Below, piece after piece: positions 8,320 to 16,914 of a stretch of DNA of 64,000 nt. Numbering within the stretch: the first letter of the stretch is position 1; each line of letters opens with the position of its first letter. The notes under the pieces are model-generated. The model did no database searches. It was not told the DNA's origin and saw only the letters and a list, made by a program, of their open reading frames with translations. The stretch lies in the NCBI RefSeq assembly GCF_029338335.1, contig NZ_CP119796.1, one strand, 5' to 3'. This DNA comes from Halomontanus rarus. GTDB lineage: Archaea; Halobacteriota; Halobacteria; Halobacteriales; Natrialbaceae. The position numbers and the translations under genes are program-made.

Positions 8320-9336
8320 ATGGCAACCGTCACCGTCAGCGCGAGCGCACGACTCCACGTCGGCTTCCAGAACCTCTCGCTCGCGCGCGAACGACTCTAC
8401 GGTGGCATCGGGATGGCCCTCGCGGAGCCGCGAGTGACCGTCGTCGCCGAACCAGCGGATGGAGTACACGTCACCGCCGACAGCGGGTCCGAAACGCGTG
8501 ACACCGATCCGCTCGTCGCCGACTACGCTCGACAGGCGGTCGACCTCCTCGAGGTCCCGGGCGCGAGGGTCGAACTCGAGCGACGACTGCCCCGTCACGT
8601 CGGCCTCGGCAGCGGCACCCAGCTCGCGCTCTCGGTCCACGCGGCCGTCGCCGGCGCTCACGGTCTCGAACCCCGCGTCCGCGAGTACGCCCCGGCGCTC
8701 GGTCGCGGCGGTCGCAGCGGGGTCGGCGTCGCGACCTTCGAGGGCGGCGGATTCGTGGTCGACGCCGGTCACCCGACGGGACGCTTTACGACCGAACCGC
8801 CCGCAGAGGGTGACTGGACGGTGCCCGCCGTGGTCGCCCGCCACGCGCTCCCGGAGGACTGGCGCTTTCTCGTCGTGATTCCCGAGGCCGAGCCCGGCCG
8901 CAGCGGCGACGGCGAGGACGCGAGCATGCGAAGCGTCGTCGAACGGGCCGATCCGACGATCGGCGACGAGATCGCGGGGATCGTCACCCGGCGGCTCCTG
9001 CCGGCCGCCGCGGAGGGGAGACACGAGGCCTTCGGCAACGCCCTCTCGGCGATCGGCCGGAAGAACGGCGCGTGGTACACCGACGCCCAGGGCGGGGTCT
9101 TCCGCCCGCCGGCGGGCGAACTCGTCGAGGCGCTCGAGTCCTGTCCCGTCGTCACCGGCATCGGTCAGTCCTCGTGGGGACCGGCGGTCTACGGCGTAAC
9201 CGACGTGAACCACGCCGCGGAGGCTCGTGCGGCGGCGACCGAGGCGCTCGAGTCGCGGGGGCTCGAGGGCGAGGTCGTCTGTTCGGCACCCGCAAACGAG
9301 GGGGCGAAACTCGAGTTCGAGGAGAGTGGAGCATAA
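8320..9336 (+). CDS. Beta-ribofuranosylaminobenzene 5'-phosphate synthase-like GHMP-family protein
   Basis: 338 residues of the GHMP kinase superfamily. The ATP-loop region reads LPRHVGLGSGTQLALSVH (about 90-107); GRGGRSGVGVATFEGGGFVVDAG and a C-terminal GIGQSSWGPAVYG match archaeal beta-RFAP synthase homologues. In methanogens this enzyme joins 4-hydroxybenzoate or pABA to PRPP for methanopterin. Haloarchaea are not thought to make full methanopterin, so the product here, perhaps a modified C1 carrier, is uncertain. The ATG at 8320 is chosen because the protein homology begins there (MATVTVSASARLHVGF); the open frame runs ten codons further upstream. Confidence 0.85.
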   Translation: MATVTVSASARLHVGFQNLSLARERLYGGIGMALAEPRVTVVAEPADGVHVTADSGSETRDTDPLVADYARQAVDLLEVPGARVELERRLPRHVGLGSGTQLALSVHAAVAGAHGLEPRVREYAPALGRGGRSGVGVATFEGGGFVVDAGHPTGRFTTEPPAEGDWTVPAVVARHALPEDWRFLVVIPEAEPGRSGDGEDASMRSVVERADPTIGDEIAGIVTRRLLPAAAEGRHEAFGNALSAIGRKNGAWYTDAQGGVFRPPAGELVEALESCPVVTGIGQSSWGPAVYGVTDVNHAAEARAAATEALESRGLEGEVVCSAPANEGAKLEFEESGA

Positions 9337-9422
9337 CAGCGTCGGAGCAGTGACTGCGACGACGGTAACGAGGACGAGGCGAGGCCACAACAGGTAAACG
9401 AATCCGGTCCGACTCCCGGGGC

Positions 9423-10259
9423 ATGGACCGGATGCCGCTCGGAATCTCGCGGCTCGATTCGATGATCGGCGGCGGCGCACCCGCCGGGAGCGTCGTCCTC
9501 CTCGCCGGCGAATCCGGCGCCGGTGCGCGGGAGTTCGCCTACACGAGTACCGTGATGAACGGCCTCGCCCGCACCGACGAAGACCGCTTCGAGCGCTTCT
9601 ACGGCGACCTCGAGTCGGACGCGACCCTCCCCGAGGAGATCCACTACGTTTCCTTTACCAGCGAACCGGGTGCAATCGAGACGGAGATGCGGTTCGTCAT
9701 GGACGACGAGTTGGTGGCGGCCGGAACCGAGGACGTGACCTTTCACGACCTGTCTCCGGAGTACTTTCAACTGACGCCGGTGCCGACCGACTGGTACGCC
9801 GAGCAGCCGACCCACATCACCGACCTCGGGACGCGGACGGATCGACAGGACGTCCTCGAGGCCCTCGGCGACCACCTGACCGAGAACGCACCCGGGAATC
9901 TGGTCGTGATCGACTCCGTGACCGACCTCATCGCCGCGGCCGGCGAGCACTTAGACTGGGGCGATCTGACGGTGCTACTCAGGGGACTCAACCGCGCCGC
10001 CTATCGCTGGGGCGGCGTGATCCTGTTGCTCGTCACCGTCGAGCCGCTGTCGCCGACCCAGCGGGGCAGTCTGACCGACACGGTCGACGGAACGCTCTCC
10101 TTCGAGTGGGAGAGCGGCGGCTCGGAGCGAGCGCGCACGCTCGTCGTCGAACAGTTCCGCGGCGTCCTCTCGCGGCTCGAGGACGAACAGATCGTCCGGT
10201 TCGAGACCGAGATCCACGACGGCGGCTTCGATATCAGTAACGTGCGGAAGATTCGGTGA
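9423..10259 (+). CDS. RecA/KaiC-fold protein with degenerate Walker A (HTR-like)
   Basis: 278 residues with the layout of RAD55/KaiC-type proteins: the family's opening LGISRLDSMIGGG, a P-loop position, and a Walker B-like strand NLVVIDSVTDL at about 158-168. The P-loop reads G29-E-S-G-A-G-A-R36, so the Lys and Thr/Ser that bind phosphate are replaced by Ala and Arg. It probably does not hydrolyse ATP in the usual way; related haloarchaeal proteins called HTR-like share this kind of change. A regulatory or sensory role is possible. It follows the GHMP gene by 86 bp, same strand. Confidence 0.8.
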   Translation: MDRMPLGISRLDSMIGGGAPAGSVVLLAGESGAGAREFAYTSTVMNGLARTDEDRFERFYGDLESDATLPEEIHYVSFTSEPGAIETEMRFVMDDELVAAGTEDVTFHDLSPEYFQLTPVPTDWYAEQPTHITDLGTRTDRQDVLEALGDHLTENAPGNLVVIDSVTDLIAAAGEHLDWGDLTVLLRGLNRAAYRWGGVILLLVTVEPLSPTQRGSLTDTVDGTLSFEWESGGSERARTLVVEQFRGVLSRLEDEQIVRFETEIHDGGFDISNVRKIR

Positions 10260-10338
10260 GGCGGCGAGGCGATGTTCCGGACTCGAACCGTTAGGTTAGT
10301 CCTGTGAATAGCACGTGGTGTCCGCCGAGAGAAACATA

Positions 10339-10344
10339 TTTATC
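10339..10344 (+). promoter_or_regulatory. Box A of the PQQ-propeller gene
   Basis: TTTATC 26 bp (centre to ATG) upstream of the start at 10368, in an AT-rich patch (ACATATTTATCAAC). The spacing predicts a leaderless mRNA and fixes the start. Confidence 0.65.
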
Positions 10345-10367
10345 AACAGACCAACTATTTCACTGAT

Positions 10368-11948
10368 ATGAACTCCCGGCTCACGCGAAGACAGTACGTG
10401 GCGGCGGTTACCGCGGCGGCTATCGCTTCGGCCGGCGGTTGTGCCGATCGTGTCGACGCGGGCCTGTCGGGCGAGACCGGGGGAGATGACCCCGAAACCG
10501 ATGCCCACGAACTCGAGTGGACGACCTACAGGGGAGACGCGGCCAGATCGGGCGTTCGTCCGTCCGAGTCCGGACCGGGAGCGTCGCTCTCGGTCGCGTG
10601 GGAACTCGCGGTCGCGGACCTCCTCGAGGAACTGGAGGGCCTCGAGGCCGACGAATACGCGCTCGAGAAACCGCTCGACGATTCCGGTTCCGGCGCCCGT
10701 ACGACGACCGAGATCGGCATCTCGAACGTGGTTCTGAGCGGATCGGTCGTCGCGTGGACGATCGGTTATTCGTGGCTCGATCGGACCGCGGAGGAGGAGA
10801 AATTTCGGTTGCGGATCGTCGCCGCTGATCGGGAGACGGGGGCGATCAGGTGGTCCCGCGAACTCGGGACGCCGGAGGAGTCTCGGAGGCACGACTGGTT
10901 CGCACCCGAAGTCGGCGACGCGGGGATCTACGTCCCGCATCGGAACGACGACGGGATCGAACTCCTCGTCCACGACCCGGACACGGGGGAGCTCGCGGAG
11001 GGCTTCGCCCTCGAACTCCCGCACGAAATCGGCCAACCGCTCGTCGCAGACGGCACGATCTACGTCGTCGAGACCGACGATGGCGAGTCGAGGGTACGCG
11101 CGTTCGACGCCGTAGACGGAGAATCCGAGTGGGCGGTCCACCACTCGACCGGGGCCGGGTTCGGCCGAGGTATACCGGGTGTAACCGTCCGAGACGGGAC
11201 GGTGTGGTCCTTCGACCCCGGTTCCACTTCCGGGGGAGAACCTGCGTTCGTCGCTCGAAACGCGACCGACGGCTCCGTCCGATTCCGGGAACCGCTCGAG
11301 TTGCCCGAACCGACCGTTACCGGGATGGATACGGCGCACCTCTCGTCCCCGACGTTCGCGTCCGATTCCGGATACGCAGCCGGTGACGTCGACTCGCTTC
11401 ACCTTCGAGATCGCGCCCCGCTCGTCTCGTTCGATCCGGCCGATGGAAGCGAACGCTGGCAGTACGAACCGCCGGCCGTCGACTTCGCGGGCCGAACGAT
11501 CTCGGCAGTGTACGGCCTTCCGGTCGTGGTCGATGGTCTCGTACTGGCGACGGGGATCGGAGATCCGGATTCGGTGGATGGAACGAGCGGAGGCGAGGAC
11601 GAGAGTGGAGGCGAGGGCGAGGGCAGAGACGGGAGTGCGGACGAAGATAAGAACGAGAACGGAAACGGGAACGGGAACGAGAACGAGAATTACATCTTCT
11701 TCGCAATCGACGAAGCCGACGGAACCGTGGAGTGGACGGTGGACCTTCCGGCACCTGCGTACGCGCCGGTCGCGGCGGGAGACGTAATCTACGTCCCGCT
11801 TCCCAACGCCGTCTACGCGATTTCGACGTCCGGGGAGCGCCTCGACCGACTGGGAAAAGTCGCTCTGCGCTCCGGCGACTACCCACCGGCGATCGGGGGC
11901 GGCTGGCTCTTCACTGCGACGATAGACAGTATCGTCGCGATCGAGTGA
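10368..11948 (+). CDS. PQQ-binding-like beta-propeller Tat lipoprotein
   Basis: 526 residues. Arg7-Arg8 and Cys25 (ASAGGC) form a Tat lipoprotein signal. The body has repeated blades with the DxxTGxxxW-type signature of PQQ/BamB-like propellers (DRETGAIRWSREL, DAVDGESEWAVHH, DPADGSERWQYEPP, DEADGTVEWTVDLP), opening with the WTTYRGDAARSG segment typical of this family. The PQQ-like name describes the fold; cofactor binding is not shown. A low-complexity insert at about 405-443 (Gly-Glu, then Glu-Asn/Gly-Asn dipeptides) comes from a GAACGG hexamer repeat between two blades. It stands as a single gene under its own promoter. Confidence 0.85.
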   Translation: MNSRLTRRQYVAAVTAAAIASAGGCADRVDAGLSGETGGDDPETDAHELEWTTYRGDAARSGVRPSESGPGASLSVAWELAVADLLEELEGLEADEYALEKPLDDSGSGARTTTEIGISNVVLSGSVVAWTIGYSWLDRTAEEEKFRLRIVAADRETGAIRWSRELGTPEESRRHDWFAPEVGDAGIYVPHRNDDGIELLVHDPDTGELAEGFALELPHEIGQPLVADGTIYVVETDDGESRVRAFDAVDGESEWAVHHSTGAGFGRGIPGVTVRDGTVWSFDPGSTSGGEPAFVARNATDGSVRFREPLELPEPTVTGMDTAHLSSPTFASDSGYAAGDVDSLHLRDRAPLVSFDPADGSERWQYEPPAVDFAGRTISAVYGLPVVVDGLVLATGIGDPDSVDGTSGGEDESGGEGEGRDGSADEDKNENGNGNGNENENYIFFAIDEADGTVEWTVDLPAPAYAPVAAGDVIYVPLPNAVYAISTSGERLDRLGKVALRSGDYPPAIGGGWLFTATIDSIVAIE

Positions 11949-11959
11949 CGCTCGGGGGC

Positions 11960-11976
11960 GACTCAGAAACTGAGTC
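11960..11976. repeat. Perfect inverted repeat GACTCAG-AAA-CTGAGTC
   Basis: A 7-bp perfect stem with a three-base loop, 11 bp after the PQQ-propeller stop and upstream of box A CTTAAG (11987-11992) of the next gene. It may end the first transcript or be an operator for the next. Confidence 0.45.
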
Positions 11977-12017
11977 GGAACCAACCCTTAAGCGGTTTTC
12001 GTCCGTATACGCACCAA

Positions 12018-12890
12018 ATGGCGAGCGAGGAACACGAACGACTGGGCGTTCCGTTCGCGTTACCGTCCGACGTCGACGACTGGATCGACGAGGAGGCCGC
12101 TCGCCGAGACGAGAGCCGCGAGGCGGTCTGCCGACGGCTGGTCGCGGCCGTCCACGGGACGATGGTCGACGACGGCGAGCACGCCCGACCGGCGAGCGAA
12201 ACGGACCTCGAGACGCTCCAGTCCCAACTCGAGACCCAGCGCGAGGAGTTCGCCGATCTGCTCGAGGACGTCCGCGAGCGCGTGATTCAGGTCAAACGGG
12301 AGGGCGACCGCAAGGCACCCGCCGCGCACGCTCACGAGGAGTACGCGACGGCGGCGGAACTTCGGGAGGTGCAGGACACACTCGCCGACCTCGAGAAGAC
12401 GACCCAAACCGGTTTCGACAACTTCGAGGAGATTCTCGAAGGAATGGTCGACGACATCGACGAACTCGACGATCGATCGACGATTCTCGCGAACGCGGTC
12501 GTCGATTTGCGCGAGCACCGAAGCGCCCGCTCTGTCAGAGAACGTCGTCGAGCGGCCGTCGAGGAACTCCAGCTCGCGGCCAACAGACTCGGAATCAACC
12601 GGGCAGCGTGTGAGGAGTGTTCCTCGAACGTCACGATCGGTCTGCTCACGCGTCCCGAGTGTCCTCACTGTGACTGTTCGTTCACCGACGTCTCGACCAA
12701 ATCCTCGCTGTTCGGCTCACATACCCTCGAGACCGGCGATCCGACGGCGCTCGAGGGAGCGGGTGTCGACGCTGTCGGCGACGAGATCGAGGGTAGAGAC
12801 CGGACCGTCGAGCCGGCCGACGAGGGGACACTCGAGTCGATTGCGGACACCGAGTCCGAGGAGTCCGCCGGAAGAGAGGACGATACCTGA
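12018..12890 (+). CDS. Coiled-coil zinc-finger protein of unknown function (first of two)
   Basis: 290 residues. Residues about 8-45 (GVPFALPSDVDDWIDEEAARRD and on) look like a ribbon-helix-helix-type start; 60-150 is strongly heptad-like coiled coil; residues about 200-225 hold a CxxC ... CPHCDC zinc-finger pattern; the last 60 residues are acidic and disordered. Start fixed by CTTAAG 28 bp upstream. Its stop overlaps the next gene's ATG (TGATG), so both are one translation unit. The mix of possible DNA-binding head, coiled coil and zinc site suggests a nucleic-acid-associated role, but no family function is known to me. Confidence 0.7.
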   Translation: MASEEHERLGVPFALPSDVDDWIDEEAARRDESREAVCRRLVAAVHGTMVDDGEHARPASETDLETLQSQLETQREEFADLLEDVRERVIQVKREGDRKAPAAHAHEEYATAAELREVQDTLADLEKTTQTGFDNFEEILEGMVDDIDELDDRSTILANAVVDLREHRSARSVRERRRAAVEELQLAANRLGINRAACEECSSNVTIGLLTRPECPHCDCSFTDVSTKSSLFGSHTLETGDPTALEGAGVDAVGDEIEGRDRTVEPADEGTLESIADTESEESAGREDDT

Positions 12891-13420
12891 TGCGAGACGA
12901 CCGCGATTCGGACCCCGACACCGAACCGGACCAACCAGATACCACGGGAGCGGCGGACACCGTCGTTTCGTACGACGAGGTCGACGAATCCACCGACGGA
13001 TACCACACGGACCGAACCGAGGAGCCCCTCGGCGAACTCGCCACCGCTGTCGGGACTCGAGGGTCACGTTCGTCCCGGTCCGATATCGACGTCGAAACTC
13101 CGGACGAAGCGGACACCGCCGCCCTTTTCGAACACGAGGACGTCGAGGGGATCGATCGCGACGCGCTCTGGGAGCAGATCCAGCGGGGAGAGAGAGAGAC
13201 CGACACAGCCGACGAGTCAGTACGAACGGACACCGACCGCGAGATCCGCGAGGTTCAGAAACGCGACTACTGTCACGGCTGCGAGCACTTCGAGAACCCA
13301 CCAGAGGTTGGCTGTCGCCACGAGGGAACCGACATCCTCGAGTTCCCGACTCTCGAGACCGTCCGGGTCGCTGATTGTCCGATCGTCCTCGAGAAGGAAG
13401 CACTCGAGGAACGGCGGTAG
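12890..13420 (+). CDS. Acidic protein with C-terminal Cys/His metal site (second of two)
   Basis: 176 residues, coupled to the previous gene by a TGATG overlap. The first 120 residues are acidic and low in structure; the C-terminal 55 contain YCHGCEHFENPPEVGCRHEG followed by a further Cys (VADCPIV), a plausible zinc or iron-sulfur site (C-x2-C ... C-x-H ... C). Not recognised as a named family. The link to the coiled-coil partner and to TFS 100 bp downstream hints at a function in information processing; this is inference only. Confidence 0.7.
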   Translation: MRDDRDSDPDTEPDQPDTTGAADTVVSYDEVDESTDGYHTDRTEEPLGELATAVGTRGSRSSRSDIDVETPDEADTAALFEHEDVEGIDRDALWEQIQRGERETDTADESVRTDTDREIREVQKRDYCHGCEHFENPPEVGCRHEGTDILEFPTLETVRVADCPIVLEKEALEERR

Positions 13421-13518
13421 TAGGGAGTGGGGGGTCCGCTGATCCGCTGCAGTTGTCGGTCGCCACTCGTCTCCCGTCAGCCGGGTACTTTTCAGGACTG
13501 ACTACGTAGAGTCGCTGT

Positions 13519-13848
13519 ATGCAGTTTTGCGACGAATGCGGTTCGATGATGAAAGCCGACGGCGATCGCATGGTCTGTACGAACGCGGACTGTGGGGCTG
13601 CGAGCGAACGCGATCGCGAGCGCGAAGCCGAGTTCGTCACGACCGACGAACAGACGTTCGACGACGTCATCGAATCCAACGAGGAGGCGAACTTCGAGGG
13701 GAAACCGAAATCGACCGACGTTCGGTGTGACAAGTGCGGGAACACGGAAGCGTGGTACACGATCAAGCAAACCGGCGCGGCCGACGAGGCGCCAACGCGG
13801 TTCTTCAAGTGTACGAAGTGTGGGGCCCGCTGGCGGGAGTATAATTGA
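13519..13848 (+). CDS. tfs: Transcription elongation/cleavage factor TFS
   Basis: 109 residues, the normal length of archaeal TFS. The N-terminal zinc ribbon uses Cys4, Cys7, Cys20 and Cys25 (CDECG ... CTNADC); the C-terminal TFIIS-type ribbon (CDKCG ... CTKCGARWREY) carries the Asp-Glu pair of the acidic hairpin (ADEAPTRFFKC) that enters the RNA polymerase active site and promotes cleavage of backtracked RNA. Its own promoter region lies in the roughly 98-bp gap after the zinc-finger pair. Confidence 0.95.
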   Translation: MQFCDECGSMMKADGDRMVCTNADCGAASERDREREAEFVTTDEQTFDDVIESNEEANFEGKPKSTDVRCDKCGNTEAWYTIKQTGAADEAPTRFFKCTKCGARWREYN

Positions 13849-13970
13849 CGATTCGACACTTTATCTCCCTCACTCACCTCTCTCCAACAAATCCTTCACG
13901 GAAAACAATGAGCGCGGCAAACATTCGTAATGTACGGGGCTTTTTGGATTGGGGCGCGTAGCTACCAGAT

Positions 13971-16661
13971 ATGCAACTGCACAACAGGGAGGTGCGCCAA
14001 GACGTCCGCGAACTCGGGGCACTTCTCGGAGACGTACTGGAAGCACAAACCTCCCGACGGGCGTTCGAAACCGTCGAGTCCTGTCGAACGGCTGCGATCG
14101 ACTACCGAGCGGGCGACATCGAGTCGCGAACGCCGCTGTCGAACGAACTCGAGGGGCTCTCGCCGCACCTCCAGCGAACCGTTGCACGCGCGTTCACGAC
14201 GTACTTCGAACTCATCAACCTCGCCGAAGAGCGCGAGCGCGTCCGATCGATCCGCCAGGACTCCCAGGACGGGACTCTCGACGACAGCCTCGAGTCGGCC
14301 GCCGAGGAGCTCGCCGAAGCCGATATCGACACCGTCGAGGAGATCCTCGACGACGTGCTCATCGAACCGACGTTCACGGCGCATCCGACCGAGGCTCGTC
14401 GAAAGACCGTCAAGGCGAAGCTCCGCTCGGTGTCGAACCACCTCGAGACCCTCGACGAGCGCCTGTTGACCGACAAGGAGTCCGATCAGGTCTGGCGCGA
14501 CCTGGACGCGGAGGTCACGAGCCTCTGGCAGACCCCGCAGGTCCGCAAACGCCAGCCGGAACCCGAAGACGAGGCCCGAAACGTCCAGTGGTACCTCGAG
14601 AACACCCTCTTCGACGTCGTCGGCGAAGTGTACGACGAACTCGCCGACGCCCTCGACGACGAACTCGAGTCCACGCTGGACGTCCCCAAGCTGTTCGAGT
14701 TCCGCTCGTGGGCCGGCAGCGACCGTGACGGCAACCCGTTCGTCACGCCCGACGTGACGGCCAACACCTTAGAGCGCCAGCGCGACGTCGTCCTCGAGCG
14801 CTACCGCGAACAGCTCAAACGGCTCTCGGGCGTCCTCAGTCAGGACGGCAGTCGGATCGACGCCGGTTCGGAGTTCGAAGCCTCGCTCGAGGAGGACCGC
14901 GAACTGCTGCCGGGAAGCGCCCGAACCGCCGAGGAGCGGTATCCCGGCGAACCCTACCGCCAGAAGCTCAAGTTCATGCGCGAACGCCTCCAGCGGGTCG
15001 GCGACGTCCGACCCGGCGGCTACGACAGCGCGGAGGAACTCCACGAGGATCTGGACGTCATCGCGACCAGCCTGCGCAACAACGACGGAGCGTCCGTTGT
15101 CGAGGCGCACGTCGATCCGCTGCGCCGACAGGTCGCCACGTTCGGCTTCTCGCTGGCCAGCCTCGACCTGCGCGATCACCGCCAGAAACACACCGACGCG
15201 ATCAGCGAGGCGCTGGCGCGCGACGGCATCGACTACGACTCGCTGGACGAGGACGAACGCGTCGAGTTGCTCACCGACGCCGTCTTGCAAGACGAACAGG
15301 TGATCGACCTCTCGGACACCGAGGAACTCTCCGAGGAGTCCACGCGCGTCCTGACGCTGTTCGACAGCCTCGCGGGCTGGCAGGACGAGTACGGCGTCGA
15401 GGCCATCGACACCTACTGCATCTCGATGACCGACGAACCGAGTCACGTCCTCGAGGTCCTCTTCCTGGCCGATCAGGCCGGTATCGTCTCCCTCCCCGAA
15501 CACTGCGGGATCGACGTCGTCCCGCTGCTCGAGACCGAGTACGCCCTCTCCGGCGCCCGTCGGATCATGGGCACGCTCTACGAGAACGAAGCCTACAGTC
15601 AGGCGCTCGCGGCCCGCGGGAAGACCCAGGAGATCATGCTGGGGTACTCGGACTCGAACAAGGAGAACGGCTTCCTCGCGGCGAACTGGTCGCTGTACAA
15701 GAACCAGGTTCAGCTCGCGGAGATCTGCGACGACTACGACGTGACGATGCGGCTGTTCCACGGCCGCGGGGGCTCGATCTCCCGCGGCGGGGGCCCGATG
15801 GGCGAGGCACTGCTGGCGCTGCCCAACAGCACGATCACCGGTCAGGTCAAGTTCACCGAACAGGGGGAGGCGATCGCCGAGAAGTACGGCAACCCGCGCA
15901 TCGCCGAGCGCAACATCGAGCAGATGCTCAACGCGCAGCTTCGCGCTCGCTCCCAAGCCATCGAACAGCCGACCGAGGAGGTTCCCGACGAGTGGACCGA
16001 CGCCATGGACACGATGGCCGACGCCGCCCGTCAAGAGTACCGCGACCTGCTCGACAGCGAGGGCTTCGTCCGCTACTTCGAGCAGGCGACGCCGATCACC
16101 GTCATCGAGGATCTCGATCTGGGCTCCCGGCCCGCCTCGCGTTCCGGCGAGCGCACCGTCGAGGACCTGCGGGCGATTCCGTGGGTCTTCTCGTGGACCC
16201 AGTCGCGGTGTATCCTGCCCGGCTGGTACGCCATCGCCGCCGGCATCGACGCCTACCTCGAGGACGGCGGCGACGTCGAGACCCTCCAAGAGATGTACGA
16301 CGAGTGGGCGTTCTTCCAGACGACCCTGGACAACGCGGCGCTCTCGCTGTCCCGAACCGAACTCGAGATCGCCGAGGAGTACGCCGACCTCGCCGACGAG
16401 GACCTCCGCGAGAAGTTCTTCCCGCGTCTCACTGACGAGTACGAGCGAACCGCCGAACTGGTGACGTCGATCGGCCAGCGCGACGACCTCCACACCCGCG
16501 ACTGGCTGGGTGAGAACTTAGAGCGGCGGAATCCGTACGTCGACCCGCTAAACCTGCTGCAGACGCACCTGCTCGACCGTACCCACCGGACCGAAGTCGA
16601 GGAACGAACGCTTCGACTGACGGTCAAAGGGATCGCCGCCGGGATGAAGAATACCGGGTGA
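13971..16661 (+). CDS. ppc: Phosphoenolpyruvate carboxylase
   Basis: 896 residues, the size of the bacterial-type enzyme rather than the shorter archaeal PpcA. It adds bicarbonate to PEP to make oxaloacetate, refilling the TCA cycle. The catalytic His segment FTAHPTEARRKTV lies near 135, and the Arg/Gly-rich FHGRGGSISRGGGP near 600, with YSDSNKENG between and RNPYVDPLN and the usual C-terminal region complete (ends NTG, like most members). Monocistronic; a T5 run (16696-16700) follows 35 bp after the stop. Confidence 0.98.
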   Translation: MQLHNREVRQDVRELGALLGDVLEAQTSRRAFETVESCRTAAIDYRAGDIESRTPLSNELEGLSPHLQRTVARAFTTYFELINLAEERERVRSIRQDSQDGTLDDSLESAAEELAEADIDTVEEILDDVLIEPTFTAHPTEARRKTVKAKLRSVSNHLETLDERLLTDKESDQVWRDLDAEVTSLWQTPQVRKRQPEPEDEARNVQWYLENTLFDVVGEVYDELADALDDELESTLDVPKLFEFRSWAGSDRDGNPFVTPDVTANTLERQRDVVLERYREQLKRLSGVLSQDGSRIDAGSEFEASLEEDRELLPGSARTAEERYPGEPYRQKLKFMRERLQRVGDVRPGGYDSAEELHEDLDVIATSLRNNDGASVVEAHVDPLRRQVATFGFSLASLDLRDHRQKHTDAISEALARDGIDYDSLDEDERVELLTDAVLQDEQVIDLSDTEELSEESTRVLTLFDSLAGWQDEYGVEAIDTYCISMTDEPSHVLEVLFLADQAGIVSLPEHCGIDVVPLLETEYALSGARRIMGTLYENEAYSQALAARGKTQEIMLGYSDSNKENGFLAANWSLYKNQVQLAEICDDYDVTMRLFHGRGGSISRGGGPMGEALLALPNSTITGQVKFTEQGEAIAEKYGNPRIAERNIEQMLNAQLRARSQAIEQPTEEVPDEWTDAMDTMADAARQEYRDLLDSEGFVRYFEQATPITVIEDLDLGSRPASRSGERTVEDLRAIPWVFSWTQSRCILPGWYAIAAGIDAYLEDGGDVETLQEMYDEWAFFQTTLDNAALSLSRTELEIAEEYADLADEDLREKFFPRLTDEYERTAELVTSIGQRDDLHTRDWLGENLERRNPYVDPLNLLQTHLLDRTHRTEVEERTLRLTVKGIAAGMKNTG

Positions 16662-16695
16662 GAGAACGGTAGCGCCGTCGAGTCTGCGATTCGGA

Positions 16696-16700
16696 TTTTT
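16696..16700 (+). terminator. T-run after ppc
   Basis: ATTTTTCGG about 35 bp after the ppc stop; a plausible simple archaeal terminator. The rest of the roughly 250-bp gap to the convergent MoxR gene shows no gene. Confidence 0.35.
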
Positions 16701-16914
16701 CGGTTCTGGTCTGCGCTCGAGTTCTGCAGTGATAATGATTCGGTCTGGAGCGAGTGGGAAAGAAACAGCGGGTGAACGGTCCGATCTGTCGTCCGTCAGT
16801 CCGCATCGCAGCGCCGACTTCGGTGTCGCCATCGGTCGAACTGGAATTGGAATCGTCGATCTGGACGGCCGAGAGAGTTCGTGAATCGCTTGCGCACCGT
16901 CGTCACACCAGCCT

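Noticed and set aside
10287..10301. TTAGGTTAGTCCTG upstream of the PQQ-propeller gene as a third iron operator
   Set aside because: Only one half-site fits and it lies upstream of box A, without the palindrome of the two operators at 51-54 kb.
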